A stretch of DNA of 33,743 nt from contig CAMYNJ010000073.1 of the NCBI GenBank assembly GCA_947259795.1, positions 1 to 33,743 on the forward strand. Reading direction: 5' to 3'. The position numbers and the translations under genes are program-made. Below, piece by piece: positions 8,302-15,874 of the stretch (the stretch's first letter is position 1; each line of letters starts with the position of its first letter). Under the pieces are notes generated by a model. It saw only the letters and a program-made list of their open reading frames with translations. It was not told where the DNA came from and ran no database searches. The stretch comes from an uncultured Alphaproteobacteria bacterium. Lineage in GTDB: Bacteria; Pseudomonadota; Alphaproteobacteria; UBA8366; JADFVY01.

Positions 8302-9653
8302 TCCGTTCCCTCTTTCTGTTCGCTCTGATCGCGGCCGCAGTTTTCGCCGCTGTCACCCTGGCAGATAACCCAGGCCGGGTCTCGGTCGACTGGCGGGGCT
8401 GGCGCATCGACATGTCGACCGGGGTTCTGGTCCTGCTGGTCTGGGGCGCCATTCGCCGCGCGCCCGGCCGTTTCCTGGACATGCGGCGAGGCAGCCGGCG
8501 CGACCGGGGATACAAGGCGCTGACGCAAGGCATGGTGGCCGTCGCAGCCGGCGATGTGGGCGAAGCCCGGCGCTGGGCGCGCAAGGCCGACGCCCTGCTG
8601 GACGATCCGCCGCTGACCATGCTGCTATCGGCCCAGGCCGCTCAGTTGGGCGGCGAGGAAGCCGCGGCCAGGCGATATTTTGAGGCGATGCTGGACCATC
8701 CCGACACGGCTTTCCTGGGCCTGCGCGGGCTGTTGATGCAGTCGATCAAGGCCGGCGACAAGGTTGAGGCGCTGCGCCTTGCCGAGCGCGCCTATAAGCT
8801 GCGCCCCGAAACCGGCTGGGTGGTCGACCAGCTGTTCGAGTTGCAGGTCGAATCGGGGCTGTGGAGCGAGGCCAACGAATTGATCGCCTCGGCCATCCGC
8901 CGCAAAACCCTGCCGGCGGCGGGCGCACGCAGCCGCCGCGCCGCCGTGCTGGTAGAGCACAGCCGCGCCGCGGAAGCGGAGGGGGATGCAGATACCGCAT
9001 TCGCCCGGGCCGGCGAAGCGCATAACCTGGATCCGACGCTGGTCCCCGCGACCTTGGCGTTGGCGCGGCTCTATAAGGCGCGCGACCGCGCCGCCAAAGC
9101 CGAGCGGCTGATAGAGGAAGCCTGGGCGCGCGCGCCAAATCCGGAACTGGCTACGATGTACGGGAAGGTTATCTCCGCTACCGAGCCGCTGGCCCGGGTC
9201 AAGAGATTCCAGCGGCTTTTCAGTTTCCGGCCCGACCATCCGGAAAGCCATATCGCGCTGGCCGAGGCGGCGCTGGCGGCCCGCTTGTGGGGCGAGGCGC
9301 GCAAGCATCTGAATGCCGCGGCCGGGCAGTCGCCGACTGCCAGGGTCTGCCGGCTGATGGCCGAACTCGAGGAAAGCGAGAACGGCGATATGGAGTCGTC
9401 GCGCAAATGGCTGGCCAGGGCGACGACTGCGGCACCGGACGAAGCCTGGGTGTGCAACGATTGCGGTGCGGTCGCCGGCGCCTGGACGGCGCTGTGCGGC
9501 AATTGCGCCTCGTTCGGTTCTCTTGCCTGGCAGGCGCCGCCACGCGCCGTCAGGCTGACGGCGCCCGGCGCGGTCGCCAGGTCCAGGACGGCGGCGCTGC
9601 CCGCAAAAGCGAAGTCCGGGGCGTCCGCCCCGGCCAGGAAGAACACCGGATAG
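8298..9653 (+). CDS. hemY: HemY-type TPR membrane protein
   Basis: The 451-residue protein begins with the HemY_N region: a first membrane helix (residues 1-22), ADNPGRVSVDWRGWRID, a second helix (about 40-55), then RRGYKAL-like RDRGYKALTQGMVAVAAGD, which starts TPR-like helical repeats extending to about residue 375. The C-terminus carries a zinc ribbon, CxxC-x10-CxxC at Cys386, 389, 400 and 403, then a low-complexity Ala/Arg tail. HemY is linked to late haem synthesis by genomic position; its biochemical role is not settled, and it is not the HemY-type protoporphyrinogen oxidase of Bacillus. It overlaps the Mic60-like gene by four bases. Confidence 0.92.
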   Translation: MIRSLFLFALIAAAVFAAVTLADNPGRVSVDWRGWRIDMSTGVLVLLVWGAIRRAPGRFLDMRRGSRRDRGYKALTQGMVAVAAGDVGEARRWARKADALLDDPPLTMLLSAQAAQLGGEEAAARRYFEAMLDHPDTAFLGLRGLLMQSIKAGDKVEALRLAERAYKLRPETGWVVDQLFELQVESGLWSEANELIASAIRRKTLPAAGARSRRAAVLVEHSRAAEAEGDADTAFARAGEAHNLDPTLVPATLALARLYKARDRAAKAERLIEEAWARAPNPELATMYGKVISATEPLARVKRFQRLFSFRPDHPESHIALAEAALAARLWGEARKHLNAAAGQSPTARVCRLMAELEESENGDMESSRKWLARATTAAPDEAWVCNDCGAVAGAWTALCGNCASFGSLAWQAPPRAVRLTAPGAVARSRTAALPAKAKSGASAPARKNTG

Positions 9654-9761
9654 GCCGTTCGCCGGGACAGACGCAAAGCCGGCCCCACCAAGTCCGTTGG
9701 GAAGAGCCGGTGCGCCGACAAAGAGCGGCGGGCGGTTCCGAAGGTCGTCGATAACGACCCC

Positions 9762-9790
9762 TTGCACTCCGCCGAACTTGGCCTTATGTT
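9762..9790 (+). promoter_or_regulatory. Putative sigma-70 promoter of tRNA-Thr
   Basis: TTGCAC (9762-9767) and TATGTT (9785-9790) are separated by 17 bases. Transcription would begin a few bases before the mature tRNA at 9804. The match to consensus is moderate; placement and spacing are the main support. Confidence 0.4.
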
Positions 9791-9803
9791 CCCGGCGCCT
9801 CGT

Positions 9804-9878
<75 letters not shown>

Positions 9879-10085
9879 TTAACCCCCCAATCACTGTCCC
9901 GCCCGGCACGGTCAGGCCGATCGTCAGCGTGCGCCGGCGATGATTTTTCTGTCCTTCGCCCGCCCGCTACCCGAAAAACATGCCAAGTGCGGCAAAAAAC
10001 CCGTTTCAATTCCCCGGAAACCGGAGCACATTAGCGTTTCCTGCAAGTAAGAATAAGGTTTGGGGAAGGACTCCTCCTTTCCGAT

Positions 10086-11612
10086 ATGGAGCATAATTCA
10101 AGCGGTAGCCTCACCCGGGCCGCCATGGCTACGGGACAGAGGACATTGAACAAGGGATGGCGGCGCATTTCCGCGATTCCCCTTCGCGCTTGGCTATCCT
10201 ACCTGCTTGCCCGGCGCTGGCTTTTCGTTGCCGCAGCGGTCGGCGTGATCCTGCTGCAGCTTCCTACCCCGGCCGGCCTCACCCATGAGGGCCATATCGT
10301 ACTCGTCATGTCGGTTGTGGCGACCATCCTGTTCGTGACCGAACCCATCCCGCTGCCGACGGTGGCACTGCTGATCATCGTCGGCGAGGTGTTGCTGATC
10401 GGGCTCGACTCGTCCGACGTGGCGCGCAGCCTGATGAGCGATTCGGTGCTGTTCATCATGGGTTCGCTGATGATCGCGGTGGCCGTGGTGAGGCAGAAGC
10501 TGGACCGGCGGCTGGCTTTCCTTATCATCCGCTTTACCGGAACCAAGACGGCGAATGTCTGCATGGGCATATCGCTGGTGTCGGGGGTGCTGGCCTCCTT
10601 TATCGGCGAACATACCGTGGCCGCGATGATGCTGCCGGTCGGAGTCACCCTGATCCGCCTGACGTCCGAGGATTCGCGCCAGGTGCGCAGCCTGGCGGCA
10701 GTATTGCTGTTTTCCATCAGCTACGGCGCCTCGATCGCAGGCGTCGGCACGCCTTCCGGCGGTGCACGCAACGCCATCATGATCGGCTACTGGCGCGAAT
10801 TCTTCTACGATCCGGCGAACCCAGAAACCTGGAAATACGCCATCGACTATTTGCGCTGGATGGTCTTCGCCTATCCGTTGTTCCTGATCCAGGTGCCGTT
10901 CGTCACCGCCGTCCTGTTCTATACCTTCAAGCCGAAACAGAAGAATATCGCCCGCGCCGTCGTGCGCCTGCGCGCGCAGCTGGCCGACCAGGGCCCGATG
11001 AAGATTTCCGACTGGACCACGATCCTTATTTTCTTCGCGATCCTGCTGAGCTGGATTTTTCTTTCCGACGGCATCGGGCTTGGCACGGTGGCGATTTTCG
11101 GCGCCGCGGCCTTCCTGATCTTCGGCCTGGTCGAGTGGGACGAAATCAACAACGGCGTCAACTGGGGCGTCGTCCTGCTTTACGCCGCGGTGATCTCGCT
11201 GGGCGTGGAGATGAAGGATACCGGCGCGGCCCTGTGGGTGGCCGAGAACTTCCTCGCCCTTCTCAAACCCCTAGGCGGCGACAGTGGCCTTGGCCTGTGG
11301 GCGGCGGTCATAGCGCTGACGACGACGGTCACCAACACCATGTCGAACGGCGCCGCCGTAGCGGTGCTGGGGCCGATCGTCCTCAATCTGGCGGTGGCAG
11401 CCGGCGAGGATCCGCTGATTCTCGGATTCCTTACGGCCGTGGCCTCCGCTTTCGCTTATTTGACGGTTGTCGGCACGCCGGCCTGTACAATCGTCTATTC
11501 GTCCGGTTATCTGCGCACGACAGATTTCTTGAAAGCAGGCTGGAAAATGGTGATCGTTTCGACCATTCTTTCTCTGATTGCGGCATCGGCTTACTGGCCG
11601 CTGGTCGTATAA
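10086..11612 (+). CDS. SLC13/DASS-family anion permease
   Basis: A 508-residue polytopic inner-membrane protein with roughly 11-12 hydrophobic segments after a 35-residue basic cytoplasmic N-terminus. Two symmetry-related substrate-site regions typical of divalent anion:sodium symporters are visible: GEHTVAAMMLPVGV with GVGTPSGGARN in the first half, and TTTVTNTMSNGAAVAVLGPI with VVGTPACTIVYSSGY in the second. Family substrates are dicarboxylates, citrate or sulfate; the sequence alone does not decide among them. The start is uncertain because no Shine-Dalgarno is close to the ATG at 10086, and the in-frame ATG at 10125 is an alternative. A tandem universal stress protein follows after 21 bases and is probably co-transcribed. 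Confidence 0.88.
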   Translation: MEHNSSGSLTRAAMATGQRTLNKGWRRISAIPLRAWLSYLLARRWLFVAAAVGVILLQLPTPAGLTHEGHIVLVMSVVATILFVTEPIPLPTVALLIIVGEVLLIGLDSSDVARSLMSDSVLFIMGSLMIAVAVVRQKLDRRLAFLIIRFTGTKTANVCMGISLVSGVLASFIGEHTVAAMMLPVGVTLIRLTSEDSRQVRSLAAVLLFSISYGASIAGVGTPSGGARNAIMIGYWREFFYDPANPETWKYAIDYLRWMVFAYPLFLIQVPFVTAVLFYTFKPKQKNIARAVVRLRAQLADQGPMKISDWTTILIFFAILLSWIFLSDGIGLGTVAIFGAAAFLIFGLVEWDEINNGVNWGVVLLYAAVISLGVEMKDTGAALWVAENFLALLKPLGGDSGLGLWAAVIALTTTVTNTMSNGAAVAVLGPIVLNLAVAAGEDPLILGFLTAVASAFAYLTVVGTPACTIVYSSGYLRTTDFLKAGWKMVIVSTILSLIAASAYWPLVV

Positions 11613-11633
11613 GCGCTGGGGGGCGCCCTGGGA

Positions 11634-12578
11634 ATGGAACGTGCCGACGAAAAACGATTCCGGATACTGGTCTGTATCGACGGTTCCGAGGAGTCCTATC
11701 GGGGCCTGCGTTATGCCGCGCGCCTGGGCGGTGGCGTCGACGCCGATATCTGCCTGCTTTATGTGCGGCCGGTCGACCAGGGATTGCGGTCGGGCGGCCT
11801 GCAGGCACGGGTCGTGCGCGAAAACCTTCTGGAATGGGGCCTGGAGCTTCCCGGCACCAAGCATCTGATGAAGGGCAAGGAAATCCTGACCGAGCTTGGC
11901 CTGATGAGCGATGAATGGGGCCAGAAAATGATCCATGTCGACAAGCTTGGCGACCCGCTTGGCGACAATTCCATCGAATACAGCAGCGAGGGCGGCAAGA
12001 AGGTGACCCTCAAACTTGAAGTGGCGCCGGACATTGTCGGCGGCATTCTGGAGGAATGCGAGGGGGGCAATTACGACCTGCTGATCATAGGCGCCTCCGA
12101 ACGCTGGAACTCCCGCTCCTACAAGACCTTTTGGGATCCTGCGGTCGCGCAAAAGGTGGTGACGCGCGCGCACTGTTCCGTGATCGTCGCGCGCGAGCTT
12201 GAATCCGGCCACGGCCACCTGATCTGCACCGACGGCACCGAAAACGCCATCGACGTCGCCCGCAAGGACGCTATCCTTGCGGCCCGCTGCAACTGCCCGA
12301 TTTCGCTCATCACGGTGGTTCCCGAAGATGTGGGAGAAACCGAGGCGGCGGACATCCTGTCGCGGACCAAATCCGCGATCGAGGAAGAGGGGCTGGAGGT
12401 CGTCGAAAGCCTGCTCAGGACCGGCGACCCCGTCGAGGGCATCGCGAAAGCGGGCGCCGACTATTCCGTGATCGTCATCGGCCGGTCGAAAAAGCGGCGC
12501 AGATGGTGGCTGTTCGAAACCGATATCTCGGACCAGATCCTGGAACGCGCCAGCAATTCGGTGATGATCGTCCGCTGA
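11634..12578 (+). CDS. Tandem-domain universal stress protein
   Basis: The 314-residue cytosolic protein has two UspA-like domains. The first (about 8-185) starts with FRILVCIDGSEESYRGLRYA and ends with DLLIIGASERWNSRS and HCSVIVAR. The second (about 190-314) starts with HLICTDGTENAIDVARK and ends with VIVIGRSKKRRRWW and NSVMIVR. The phosphate-loop pattern GxxGxxxxxxxxxG(S/T) of ATP-binding Usp domains is not intact in either half, so it may be a non-ATP-binding type. Its position 21 bases after the SLC13 permease suggests a regulatory or accessory link to transport, which is inferred. Confidence 0.85.
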   Translation: MERADEKRFRILVCIDGSEESYRGLRYAARLGGGVDADICLLYVRPVDQGLRSGGLQARVVRENLLEWGLELPGTKHLMKGKEILTELGLMSDEWGQKMIHVDKLGDPLGDNSIEYSSEGGKKVTLKLEVAPDIVGGILEECEGGNYDLLIIGASERWNSRSYKTFWDPAVAQKVVTRAHCSVIVARELESGHGHLICTDGTENAIDVARKDAILAARCNCPISLITVVPEDVGETEAADILSRTKSAIEEEGLEVVESLLRTGDPVEGIAKAGADYSVIVIGRSKKRRRWWLFETDISDQILERASNSVMIVR

Positions 12579-12646
12579 TCCGGTTGCGGTCTGCGCAATA
12601 TCCGTTAAATCCGCTCTGGCCGCTTCCACGTAAGTGGATAACGCCG

Positions 12647-13456
12647 TTAATCCGGCAAGGGCATCGTATAGAGCTTTCCAAATTCAGGCTGCGCGTCGTC
12701 GATGCCGGCGAGCCGCAGGCAGTGCCAGGCCATGGCGTGGTTGCTGGATGTTACGGGCTTGCCGATTTCCTCCTCCAGTTGCCCGGCGAGGGCGCCAAGG
12801 CGGATGCCGGTGCAGGACACGAATACGGCGTCTATGCCGTCCACCGCACCCAGTTCGGCGGCGGCGGATCGGATCGACTTCTGGTCGATGCGGGCTGCAA
12901 CATTGTCGTCTTCCTCGTTGAACGACCCGAAGACCGGGACATTGTATCCGGCGCCTTCAATATAGCCGCGGACCCGCTGGTTCACATCGTCGCGGTAGGG
13001 CGTCAGGACCGCGATATTGCGGGCGCCGAACGCGTCGAAGGCAGCAAAGGCCGCGGTGATCGGCGTGGTGCAGGCCACACCCGGGCGCACTTCGTGGATG
13101 CGATCGAAGACGGCCTGTTCGCCCAGTACGATGCTGGCCGAGGTGCAGCCATAGGCCATAACATCCAGCCCAATGCCGGGCAGGATCAGTTCGGCCGTGG
13201 GTGCGATGCGCGATTCCATGTCGGCCAGGGTTTCCGGGGTGATTTGCGCATCGTTGCGGATTCTCGCCGCGTAGAACGCCACGCCAGGCAGCGCCAGCAA
13301 TTGCCGGAACTCATGCTCGATGGTGTGATCGCTGGCCAGCACGATGACGCCGATCGCCGCGCGCCCGGCGACGCCGCCATCGGTCTTGAAGGCTATGTGG
13401 GTGCGATTGACAAAACCGGCTTTCGCGCCGGTGCTTGTGCTCGCGGCTTCAGCCAT
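12647..13456 (-). CDS. Asp/Glu racemase superfamily enzyme (maleate isomerase-like)
   Basis: A 269-residue cytosolic enzyme of the Asp/Glu/hydantoin racemase fold, in the branch with maleate cis-trans isomerase, arylmalonate decarboxylase and EutA. The paired active-site cysteines are visible: AYGCTSAS (Cys104) and VSCTGIRL (Cys215). Having both argues for an isomerase or racemase rather than arylmalonate decarboxylase, which keeps only the second. GVIVLASDHTIEHEF near the N-terminus and VLTPYRDDVN in the second lobe fit the family. It lies 89 bases downstream of a RidA-family gene on the same strand, so a joint role in degrading an amino- or dicarboxylic acid is plausible. The exact substrate cannot be read from sequence. 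Confidence 0.85.
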   Translation of the reverse strand: MAEAASTSTGAKAGFVNRTHIAFKTDGGVAGRAAIGVIVLASDHTIEHEFRQLLALPGVAFYAARIRNDAQITPETLADMESRIAPTAELILPGIGLDVMAYGCTSASIVLGEQAVFDRIHEVRPGVACTTPITAAFAAFDAFGARNIAVLTPYRDDVNQRVRGYIEGAGYNVPVFGSFNEEDDNVAARIDQKSIRSAAAELGAVDGIDAVFVSCTGIRLGALAGQLEEEIGKPVTSSNHAMAWHCLRLAGIDDAQPEFGKLYTMPLPD

Positions 13457-13545
13457 GGTCGATTCCTTTCCTCAACGTAGTGTCTGCCGTCCCGCTGCCG
13501 CCGGGCTGCCGTCCGGCCCGCAACACACAGTATTTTCGCGGGGTG

Positions 13546-13899
13546 CTACAAGGCGGCGACGACCTGGATTTCGACCGTGTAGTCGGGCGACGCCAGCCTT
13601 GCCGATTCGACACAGGCGCGGCAAGGCGTATCGCCGGGGGTCACCCAGGCGTCCCATACAGTGTTCATTTCGTTGTAGTCGCGCATGTCGGACAGCCAGA
13701 TGGTGGCCGTGATCAGCCCGGATTTGTCAGCCCCAGCCTCGCCGAGCAGCGCGTCGATCCGGTCCAGGATGTTTTTCGTCTGATCCGTGACCGAACCGCC
13801 CGGCGCGTCCAGCGCGACCTGCCCGGCCAGATAGACCGTATCGCCATGGATAACGGCCTGGCTCATGCGCGGTCCAACCTGAATTCTCATCGGCGCCAT
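13546..13899 (-). CDS. RidA family protein (enamine/imine deaminase type)
   Basis: A 117-residue protein of the YjgF/YER057c/UK114 family, whose best-known members hydrolyse reactive enamine/imine intermediates. Landmarks are VGPRMSQAVIHGDTVYLAGQVALD at the N-terminus, TKNILDRIDALLGEAG in the middle, and C-terminal PCRACVESARLASPDYTVEIQVVAAL, in which the Arg corresponds to the conserved substrate-carboxylate Arg of the family. The ATG at 13899 has a strong GGGAGG ribosome-binding site seven bases upstream, which decides it over an in-frame ATG at 13941. It precedes the Asp/Glu racemase-family gene on the same strand. Confidence 0.93.
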   Translation of the reverse strand: MAPMRIQVGPRMSQAVIHGDTVYLAGQVALDAPGGSVTDQTKNILDRIDALLGEAGADKSGLITATIWLSDMRDYNEMNTVWDAWVTPGDTPCRACVESARLASPDYTVEIQVVAAL

Positions 13900-14235
13900 G
13901 CGAAATCCTCCCTGAAATATGTCGCTACACTGTAATCCCAAGGGTCGTTATTCGCGATCCTTGGCGTAGAGCGATGTCTTGAAGATGCCGTGTTTCCCGA
14001 CCTCTCGCCACTCCAAAATGAATCCGTCCGCCGGACTCCGGACCTCTTGCAAGATTTGCAGACAATTCGGCCAGACCAGTCCATTGAAGTTTTTTATTGA
14101 TTTAAAGATTCGTGCAGCGCATTTTAATGAAAAATAAACCTTATTTGGGAAAACTCCTCTTTTTGTTGGTGGTTCGCTAATAATGCCCGCAGCCTCTATT
14201 CAAGAAGGGTTGGGAGACGAGCGAGTCTGTAGGTC
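13900..14235. other. Intergenic region between ridA-like gene and sensor kinase
   Basis: 336 bases without a confident gene. The part near 14090-14170 is AT-rich and probably holds the promoter of the kinase at 14236; no single -35/-10 pair stands out. On the minus strand an open frame with no ATG or GTG runs from about 14205 to a TAA at 13948-13950 and is described separately. No tRNA, repeat or terminator is apparent. Confidence 0.5.
13948..14052 (-). pseudogene. Possible small ORF or gene remnant lacking a canonical start
   Basis: Reading minus from a TTG at 14052 gives a 34-residue peptide containing SPADGFILEWREVGKHGIFK and ending SLYAKDRE. Its composition looks protein-like and the frame stays open upstream to about 14205 (about 85 codons in all) with no ATG or GTG and no ribosome-binding site. 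It could be the 3' remnant of a decayed gene, a small protein with an unusual start, or chance. I do not recognise a family. Confidence 0.2.
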
Positions 14236-15828
14236 ATGCCCTTTGTCGTCGTCATAGACGATCGCCCGGCGAAACGGCGCCAATATCTCGAGTTGGCGGC
14301 CTCGATCGAGGCGGACGTGAATATCGAAGGCTTCGCCAACCCGCAGGCCGCCATAGAGGCGTCCGCGGACATACCGCCTGATCTTGTCGTTATCGGACGG
14401 ACGCCGCCGGCGCTGAACGGCATTCGCGCCATCCGTCGCTTCCGCCGCATACCGGAATGCGGAGACGTCCCGGTAATCGTCCTGGTGGAGCCCGAAGATC
14501 GGCGCCAGCGGTTCCAGGCCCTGGAGGCCGGCGCCTCGGATGTCCTCGCAGATCCGGTTGACCAGGGCGAATTTCATTTGCGTGCGCGCAACCTTCTTGC
14601 CGCCTGGGTCCGCGTCAAGAAAATCCAGATGCGCGCCGACCTGCTGGAACGCAGCCTGGCTGCCAAGGAACGCCGCTATCGCCGCGATTTGCAGGCAACG
14701 CGGAACAGCCTTCGGGGCATCGTCGATACGGTCCCGGCGATGGTTTCGGTATCGGACCGCGACGGCAACTACGTGTTCGTCAATCAATATATGGCCTCGT
14801 TCTATGACAAGGGCCCTGAGGAGACGATGGGCATGCCGATTGTCGAAGTTCTGGGGAAGAGCCAGGGCGAGCGCGAAATCGCCGCCAACCGGGAGGTCTT
14901 CAGTGGCGCGGGCACGCTGTCCGGATATGAAGAGGACATCACCGACCTGCACGGGATGGCGCGGACCTTCCTGTCCACCAAATCGGCGCTGCGGGATGAC
15001 GCGAACCGCATCGTCAATATCATCACCGTTTCACAGGACATCACTTTTCGCAAATGGGTCGAGGCGGAATTGCGCGAGGCGAAAAATGCCGCGGAGGCGG
15101 CCAGCAAGGTCAAAACGGAATTCCTGGCTAATGTCAGCCACGAACTGCGCACGCCGCTCAACGCGATCATCGGTTTCTCGGAGGGCATGAGCGGCGATCT
15201 TTTCGGCGAACCCAGCCTGGACCGCTATCGCGACTATGCCGGCCATATTTCGGAAAGCGCACGGCACCTCAAGGCAATCATCGACGATATACTGGATATC
15301 GCCAGTATCGAAGCTGGCGGACTTGACGTGCTGGAAGGCGAGACGGATGCCGCCTCGGTGGTGATGCATACGGTCGCGTCACTGAAGGACTTGGCCGCCC
15401 AGGCCCGGGTGACGGTCCATGTCGAACGCAGCGGCTCTCTGCTGCCGGTCAAGACCGACGAAGAGCGTTTCGGCCAGATTCTCAAGAATCTGATGTCCAA
15501 TGCCGTCAAGTTCAGTCCAGAGGGCGGCAAGGTCCGTGTCGAGATCGGCGAGTCGCCGGATGGCGGCGTCTGCATCAAGGTTCAGGACAGCGGCGCCGGA
15601 ATCGCCACCGAGGATCTGCCGCTTGCGACGGACCGGTTCGGCCAACTCGTCGGCGATCCGATGAGCGATCCGATCGGCGGCATGGGGCTGGGCCTGCCAT
15701 TGTCGATCGGCCTTGCCGAGTTGCTTGGCGCGAGTGTCGAAATCGACAGTCAAAAAGGTAAGGGCACGACGGTCAGCCTGATCTTCCCGCCGGAACAACT
15801 GGCGCGCCGCAGCCGCATGACTGGATAA
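14236..15828 (+). CDS. Hybrid sensor histidine kinase with degenerate receiver and PAS domain
   Basis: A 530-residue soluble kinase with no membrane segment. Residues 1-120 have a receiver fold with the acidic pair D8-D9. Gly54 stands where the phospho-accepting Asp should be (DLVVIGRTPPALNG), Val84 replaces the conserved Thr/Ser, and Asp106 replaces the conserved Lys (LADPVD), so it is a pseudo-receiver. Residues about 155-275 are a PAS domain (TVPAMVSVSDRDGNYVFVNQ). HisKA follows with the phospho-accepting His302 in [16 protein letters not shown]. The ATPase domain has NLMSNAVKFSPEGG (N box), DSGAGI (G1) and GMGLGL (G2). It is an orphan: no response regulator is nearby. Its output partner is unknown; the HisKA resembles PleC/DivJ-type kinases. 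Confidence 0.92.
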   Translation: MPFVVVIDDRPAKRRQYLELAASIEADVNIEGFANPQAAIEASADIPPDLVVIGRTPPALNGIRAIRRFRRIPECGDVPVIVLVEPEDRRQRFQALEAGASDVLADPVDQGEFHLRARNLLAAWVRVKKIQMRADLLERSLAAKERRYRRDLQATRNSLRGIVDTVPAMVSVSDRDGNYVFVNQYMASFYDKGPEETMGMPIVEVLGKSQGEREIAANREVFSGAGTLSGYEEDITDLHGMARTFLSTKSALRDDANRIVNIITVSQDITFRKWVEAELREAKNAAEAASKVKTEFLANVSHELRTPLNAIIGFSEGMSGDLFGEPSLDRYRDYAGHISESARHLKAIIDDILDIASIEAGGLDVLEGETDAASVVMHTVASLKDLAAQARVTVHVERSGSLLPVKTDEERFGQILKNLMSNAVKFSPEGGKVRVEIGESPDGGVCIKVQDSGAGIATEDLPLATDRFGQLVGDPMSDPIGGMGLGLPLSIGLAELLGASVEIDSQKGKGTTVSLIFPPEQLARRSRMTG

Positions 15829-15840
15829 GGCTGCAGGCGG

Positions 15841-15863
15841 AATAAAATCCGGTTGAACCGGAT
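15841..15863 (-). terminator. Intrinsic terminator of the MscS-type gene
   Basis: The palindrome ATCCGGTTGAACCGGAT (15847-15863) forms a hairpin that on the minus strand is followed by TTTTATT. It lies 11 bases beyond the mscS-type stop codon and between two convergent genes, so it may also work weakly for the plus-strand kinase. Confidence 0.6.
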
Positions 15864-15874
15864 CGAATTTCGCC

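Noticed and set aside
11083-11100. TGGCACG within the SLC13 gene as a sigma-54 promoter
   Set aside because: The -12 element is absent (CGAT instead of TTGC) and it is inside a coding region.
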